This document shows, one piece after another, positions 7,520 through 10,790 of a stretch of 10,790 nt of DNA (its first letter is position 1; each line of letters opens with the position of its first letter). The stretch comes from Candidatus Gastranaerophilales bacterium (GTDB lineage: Bacteria; Cyanobacteriota; Vampirovibrionia; Gastranaerophilales; Gastranaerophilaceae). The stretch spans positions 1-10,790 of the forward strand of contig JAJQFK010000159.1 in the NCBI GenBank assembly GCA_021201175.1. The letters are read 5' to 3'. The translations under genes were made by a program, and so were the position numbers. The notes beneath the pieces were generated by a model. The model saw only the letters and a list, made by a program, of their open reading frames with translations, did not search any database and had not been told where the DNA came from.

Positions 7520-8515
7520 TTAATTTTGGAGGTTTTTGGCGCCTTGAAAAATATCTTGCGTAGCTCCTGCCATAATCGCAGCCAGTGAAGATTTCCATGA
7601 AAAAAATGTTCCCGGAGAAATTGTATTAAAAGCCCATATTCCGGTTATATTGATAGTCGGAAAAAATTCTTTTTTTGCAACTCTTGTATCAATTTTGGCT
7701 CTTTCAAGCTTTGCTTCCGCCTCTAATACATCAGGACGTGAAAATATTACATCTGATGATATTTCATTCGGAATTTTGCAATTATATTCAAACAGGTTAA
7801 ACTTTCCTCTTTGCATATCATCAATGCAATCAGGCGATATTGCACAAAGAACGGCAAGTTCTGTTAACAAAGTTTCCTGCTCTTTTTTTAATTGTTCATA
7901 GCGAATTTTTGAATTTTCATAATTTTGTATAGATTTATTCAATTGTGTTGAATCAATAACCCCTCTTTTTGATTTTTTTTCATCGGCGGATAAAATCTGT
8001 TTTTGAGTTTCCACATTAATTTTCTGATTTTCAATTAAGTAATCATATTGAAGTATATTAGTATAAATAGTTGCAACATCACTCAAAAGTGAAATATAAA
8101 CAGATTTTTCTTCATATTGCGCCGCTTCATAATCTTTGATTTTGCTTCTGGTTTTATCTCTGTTTTTTAAAAGGAAATCCGCTTCGTAACTTGCAATAAA
8201 AGATAATGCAAAAGCATTGTCGCTTAACTGAAAGTTATCAAATTGAGGAACATGTACTCCCAAATATGAAGGAGTAACACTCAAAGACGGAAGTTCATTT
8301 CCTAAAGAATACTTAGTTTGCTGTCTGTACTGTTCTACCTTTGCGGCAGTTTGCTTTAAATCATGATTATTATCAAAAGCCGCATTGATGTAGTACATTA
8401 AGCAATCATCGTTAAATCTGTTAAAAAAATCTATATTTACATCTTCTTTTGTAATTGCGTAACTGCATTGAGCCGAAATAAAAAATATAAATAGAAAAAA
8501 TATTTTTTTAATCAA
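7520..8515 (-). pseudogene. TolC/NodT-like outer-membrane factor, signal peptide and N-terminal three quarters
   Basis: This encodes the larger part (331 residues) of an outer-membrane efflux channel that would pair with YbhG to complete a tripartite exporter. A hydrophobic signal peptide (about 1-20, plausible cleavage after SYA) is followed by the first structural repeat with helical coil segments (NHDLKQTAAKVEQYRQQ), the KKSKRGVIDSTQLNKS turn, and the start of the second repeat (FSRPDVLEAEAKLERAKIDT, then EFFPTINITG). The family block GATQDIFQGA is reached at about 317-326, immediately before the frame fails. Intact members run to about 430-480 residues; joining both fragments after correcting the two suspected indels gives about 437. 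The start is TTG at 8515, six nt after an AAAGGAGG ribosome site lying inside the end of the TetR gene, and the two genes overlap by 8 nt. Either a real recent inactivation or an assembly error explains the break. Confidence 0.85.
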
Positions 8516-9122
8516 TTCCTGCCTCCTTTAGTAGAGTATTAATATATAAATTTAAATTATCTTTTATAATTTTAATGTCATCTTGAATAAAATCCTCCTG
8601 CCCAAGCAATCTAATTGAGAAGGAGGGTAGAATTCGGGGAGAATTTATCATTGAAATTAAAAAATTCGTTTTAAATATTATTTCTCTGTCATTCGCGTCT
8701 TTATCAAAAATTGCTCCGACTAATTTTCTTATAAAATTAACAGGAGTACCTTTTATTGTTGCGTGCGGATTGTGCTGCTCATTTAACATAAAGCACAGAA
8801 AATCATTGGATATATCTGCATAAAAGTAATCTATCATTTTATCAAGCATGGTATTCAGAAGATTGATTTGTTCTTTTTTTGATAATTTTGAAATATCTTG
8901 ATTTATATCCGTAAATGTTTCTATATATTTATGAATTTTGTCGCTTTTATCATCTACAATTGCCTGATATAACTCTTTTTTACCGCCAAAGTAATATGAA
9001 ATCATGCTAATATTTACATTAGCATTTCTACATATTTCTCTAATGCTGACACCGTCAAATCCCTTTAGTGCAAACAGTTTTGTTGCTGTTTCTATAATCT
9101 TTTTTCTTGCATTATCTTCCAT
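8508..9122 (-). CDS. TetR-family repressor of the efflux operon (CecR-like position)
   Basis: A 204-residue DNA-binding regulator. The N-terminal helix-turn-helix domain spans about 5-55: KIIETATKLFALKGFDG, then the recognition region SIREICRNANVNISMISYYF, then GGKKELYQAIV, all classic TetR-family sequence. The C-terminal ligand-binding and dimerisation domain (about 60-204) is helical and diverged; its FLCFMLNEQHNP segment resembles the REM..P segment of CecR/YbiH, the regulator of ybhGFSR in E. coli. First gene of the operon: its end overlaps the outer-membrane factor gene by 8 nt, and the AAGGA ribosome site is six nt before the ATG at 9122. A palindromic operator sits inside the operon promoter just upstream, so it most likely represses its own operon and is released by a transported or toxic ligand. 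The ligand cannot be inferred. Confidence 0.92.
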   Translation of the reverse strand: MEDNARKKIIETATKLFALKGFDGVSIREICRNANVNISMISYYFGGKKELYQAIVDDKSDKIHKYIETFTDINQDISKLSKKEQINLLNTMLDKMIDYFYADISNDFLCFMLNEQHNPHATIKGTPVNFIRKLVGAIFDKDANDREIIFKTNFLISMINSPRILPSFSIRLLGQEDFIQDDIKIIKDNLNLYINTLLKEAGID

Positions 9123-9142
9123 GGTTAATCCTTAATGAAATA

Positions 9143-9171
9143 ATTATCAAACAAACGTTTGATTGTGTCAA
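9143..9171 (-). promoter_or_regulatory. Promoter of the TetR-efflux operon
   Basis: On the minus strand a perfect -35 TTGACA (plus-strand 9166-9171) is followed by a 17-bp spacer and a -10 GATAAT (plus-strand 9143-9148, one mismatch to TATAAT). Transcription would begin around 9136, just ahead of the AAGGA ribosome site and the TetR start at 9122. Both hexamers and the spacing are close to ideal for the main sigma factor, so the unrepressed promoter should be strong. Confidence 0.8.
9148..9165. promoter_or_regulatory. TetR operator palindrome within the promoter spacer
   Basis: CAAACAAACGTTTGATTG is an 18-bp inverted repeat with eight of nine positions per arm matching, centred on an AACGTT core. 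It covers the whole spacer between -35 and -10 and touches the first base of the -10. TetR-family dimers typically bind such palindromes next to their own gene and block RNA polymerase; here the placement would do exactly that. That this particular TetR protein is the binder is inference from position. Confidence 0.75.
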
Positions 9172-9212
9172 GAAAAAAGTATTTTCAGCGAGTAAAAACA
9201 TGTCGGGGAATT

Positions 9213-10361
9213 TCAACAAGCCAAATGTAAGATTCTGTTTGAAAATAGTTTTGTAAAAGCATTATCACACCCTGTAAATAAATCGATACTTTGCCGGCAT
9301 ATATTTTCCCTAATATAATATCCGTTAATTCCTCTTAACATTCCCAAATAGCTGTTAATTGTATTAATATAATCAGATAAATCGTTAATATAAAACCAAT
9401 TTTGATTTTGTTTTCTTAATTTAATAATTTCAAAGATTTTATGTAAAGTTTTTTGCCGGAGATATTTCCTGTTAGGCTTAATTGTATAGCCGACAAAATC
9501 CATTCCTTTTTCTATTTTATTAATAGTTTTTTTATTATTATGCAAATTAAGTTTTAATCTTTTGTAAAGGAAAACAGATAATTCTTTATGAAAAAGATTC
9601 AAATCAGAAATATTTTCACTCATAATAATGAAATCATCAACATACCTGCAGTAATATTTACATTTTAACTTGTGTTTAACGTACTGATCTAAAACATTAA
9701 GATAGACATTACTAAAAAACTGGCTTGTTAAATTGCCAATAGGAAGTCCCTGATTATTAGGAACATGCCAAAGACTTTTATATTCCGGTAAAAGTTTAAA
9801 TTTCCATTTCGGAGATTTAATGACTGCATTTAATTTAACATCATTATAAATAACCTGCTTTAAAATTTCTAAAATCCACTCATCATTAACAAGTTTTTTT
9901 AATTCATCAAAAAGAATTTTTTTATCAATACTGACAAAGAAATTTCTAATATCGCTTTTCATGTAATATGCAGTTTTTGTGTAATTAGCGGTAATTTTTT
10001 GAGCGTGATATTCCAAACGGGATACAGCCTTTGAGGTACCGCGATTTGGGATACAGCTAAAAGTATCATTTATGAATCTTTTCAGAAACAAATCAAAAAT
10101 TTTATCATATAAAATATGGTGAACAACCCTATCTCTGAAATCTGCAGCCCAAATTTCTCTAACCTTAGGGTTTAAAACAACAAAACAATTACTTCTGCCG
10201 ATTTTGTAATTACCTGTAATTAAATCCTGATATAAATCGTATAAATTTTTTTCTAAGTCAAAAGTAAAAATTTGAGTAGACAAATTTTTTGCCTTATGCA
10301 ATCTGCATTTTTTATATGCTTTTACGACTTCGTAAAACGAAAGTTTATCGGAATTATCCAT
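9213..10361 (-). CDS. Diversity-generating-retroelement-type reverse transcriptase
   Basis: A 382-residue RNA-directed DNA polymerase. Visible RT blocks: PKVREIWAADFRDRVVHHIL (65-84), GTSKAV (108-113), the catalytic MKSDIRNFF with Asp137, QGLPIGNLTSQFFSNVYLN (204-222), the active-site YVDD at 240-243 with Asp242 and Asp243, FVGYTI (279-284) and the thumb-region NSYLGMLRGINGY. The IGNLTSQ block, in place of the QG..xSP form of group II introns and retroviruses, is a recognised mark of DGR reverse transcriptases. The length fits a DGR enzyme; there is no maturase, endonuclease or retron-type extension. It lies 18 bp downstream of an Avd-like gene, the usual DGR partner, and the two should form a complex that copies the template RNA with adenine mutagenesis. 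A retron or Abi-type RT is less likely given the motif and the partner. The ribosome site is weak (GGA nine nt upstream), suggesting coupling to avd. The protein ends 42 bp before the efflux promoter. Confidence 0.92.
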   Translation of the reverse strand: MDNSDKLSFYEVVKAYKKCRLHKAKNLSTQIFTFDLEKNLYDLYQDLITGNYKIGRSNCFVVLNPKVREIWAADFRDRVVHHILYDKIFDLFLKRFINDTFSCIPNRGTSKAVSRLEYHAQKITANYTKTAYYMKSDIRNFFVSIDKKILFDELKKLVNDEWILEILKQVIYNDVKLNAVIKSPKWKFKLLPEYKSLWHVPNNQGLPIGNLTSQFFSNVYLNVLDQYVKHKLKCKYYCRYVDDFIIMSENISDLNLFHKELSVFLYKRLKLNLHNNKKTINKIEKGMDFVGYTIKPNRKYLRQKTLHKIFEIIKLRKQNQNWFYINDLSDYINTINSYLGMLRGINGYYIRENICRQSIDLFTGCDNAFTKLFSNRILHLAC

Positions 10362-10379
10362 AAATAATCCATTTTCTAT

Positions 10380-10790
10380 TTAAACCGGCACTGCTTCAAC
10401 ATTTTGGCTAACAGCACAGGATTGATTATCAGAAAGGCTTTTAAGCCAGGCACTTGCCTGTTTATCAACAGAATAAAGTTCTTCAACAAATTCAGAATAT
10501 TTGAGGTCTGAAATAATATTAATATCCATAGAGATACGCAAAAAAAGACCAATAAACTGTATATGTTCCTGAATAGACTTAATATTTTTAGTTTTATCAA
10601 TACTGCTATTTGCCTTATAGACATCAACAATTAAATCAAGCATGTGATTTTGCATTTTTTCCCCAATCGAATATTTATAATCTCTGGGGTAAGATTTTGT
10701 CAGATTCATTATTTTAACTAATAAATCATAAGAGGCTTGGGTTTTTAGTATGATATCCTCTTGTGATACCAGATACTTAACCGCTTTTTG
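10380..10790 (-). CDS. avd: Avd-like DGR accessory protein (four-helix bundle, S23-type), 5' end outside window
   Basis: The frame is open from the right edge (first complete codon 10790-10788) to a TAA at 10382-10380, giving 136 visible residues. The first ATG in view (10709) falls inside the conserved first helix, after SYDLLVKI and before the hallmark YPRDYKYSIGEKM (compare FPR..R..LG.R in Avd proteins). No ATG, GTG or TTG occurs in frame upstream within the window, so the true start is most likely just beyond the edge. The predicted fold is four amphipathic helices of the 23S-rRNA-intervening-sequence/Avd family, which form a pentameric barrel that binds the RT and template RNA. An Avd-like partner directly before a DGR-type RT is strong context. 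The C-terminal tail (about 20 residues, DNQSCAVSQNVEAVPV) is not part of the usual core. A free-standing S23-type four-helix protein is the alternative, less likely next to this RT. Confidence 0.85.
   Translation of the reverse strand, partial: QKAVKYLVSQEDIILKTQASYDLLVKIMNLTKSYPRDYKYSIGEKMQNHMLDLIVDVYKANSSIDKTKNIKSIQEHIQFIGLFLRISMDINIISDLKYSEFVEELYSVDKQASAWLKSLSDNQSCAVSQNVEAVPV

Noticed and set aside
9172..9212. Possible intrinsic terminator for the RT gene (TTTT/AAAA stem before a T-run on the minus strand)
   Set aside because: The stem is about four A-T pairs with no G-C pairs; far too weak to call.
10376..10630. A hydrophobic 84-codon minus-strand frame overlapping avd
   Set aside because: It is an out-of-frame shadow of the Avd gene, which has family motifs in the other frame.

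Overview
The window is AT-rich (roughly 30% GC by eye), uses the standard code with TGA as a stop, and has tightly packed genes, several starting with TTG or GTG behind good AGGAGG-type ribosome sites. The histidine kinase and the overall base usage resemble gut Gastranaerophilales (Vampirovibrionia/Melainabacteria). That assignment is a guess from familiarity, and another AT-rich diderm is possible. An outer-membrane factor gene argues for a two-membrane cell.

Layout. (1) Positions 2-970, plus strand: the 3' part of a charged, coiled-coil-like protein of unknown function, cut by the left edge. (2) 1070-2536, plus strand: a soluble PAS-PAS histidine kinase behind its own putative promoter, with no response regulator in view. 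(3) 2537-2662: a convergent intergenic gap holding a perfect 18-bp palindrome and overlapping alternative hairpins. (4) 9122 down to 2663, minus strand: one compact operon, TetR regulator - TolC-like outer-membrane factor - YbhG - YbhF - YbhS - YbhR. Genes overlap by 4-8 nt or are separated by 3 nt. It matches the E. coli cecR-ybhGFSR export system, but with its own outer-membrane factor gene inserted after the regulator. A TTGACA-N17-GATAAT promoter lies upstream, and a near-perfect palindrome fills its spacer, which is a textbook autorepression arrangement. The outer-membrane factor gene is broken by what look like two small indels in simple-sequence tracts; correcting them gives one continuous protein of about 437 residues. 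(5) 10790 down to 9213, minus strand: an Avd-like four-helix-bundle gene, cut by the right edge, followed 18 bp later by a reverse transcriptase with the DGR-type IGNLTSQ motif. This is the downstream end of a diversity-generating retroelement (DGR). Its template repeat, variable repeat and target gene are not visible and should lie beyond the right edge.

How the parts work together. YbhF (two ATPase domains) would drive the YbhS/YbhR permease pair. YbhG would bridge the periplasm to the outer-membrane factor, and the TetR protein would release the promoter when it binds a ligand. The DGR reads towards the efflux operon with no convincing terminator between them. Nothing in the sequence ties the two functionally. 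I do not see a wholly new system; the items most worth following are the DGR, the broken outer-membrane factor and the intergenic switch-like element.
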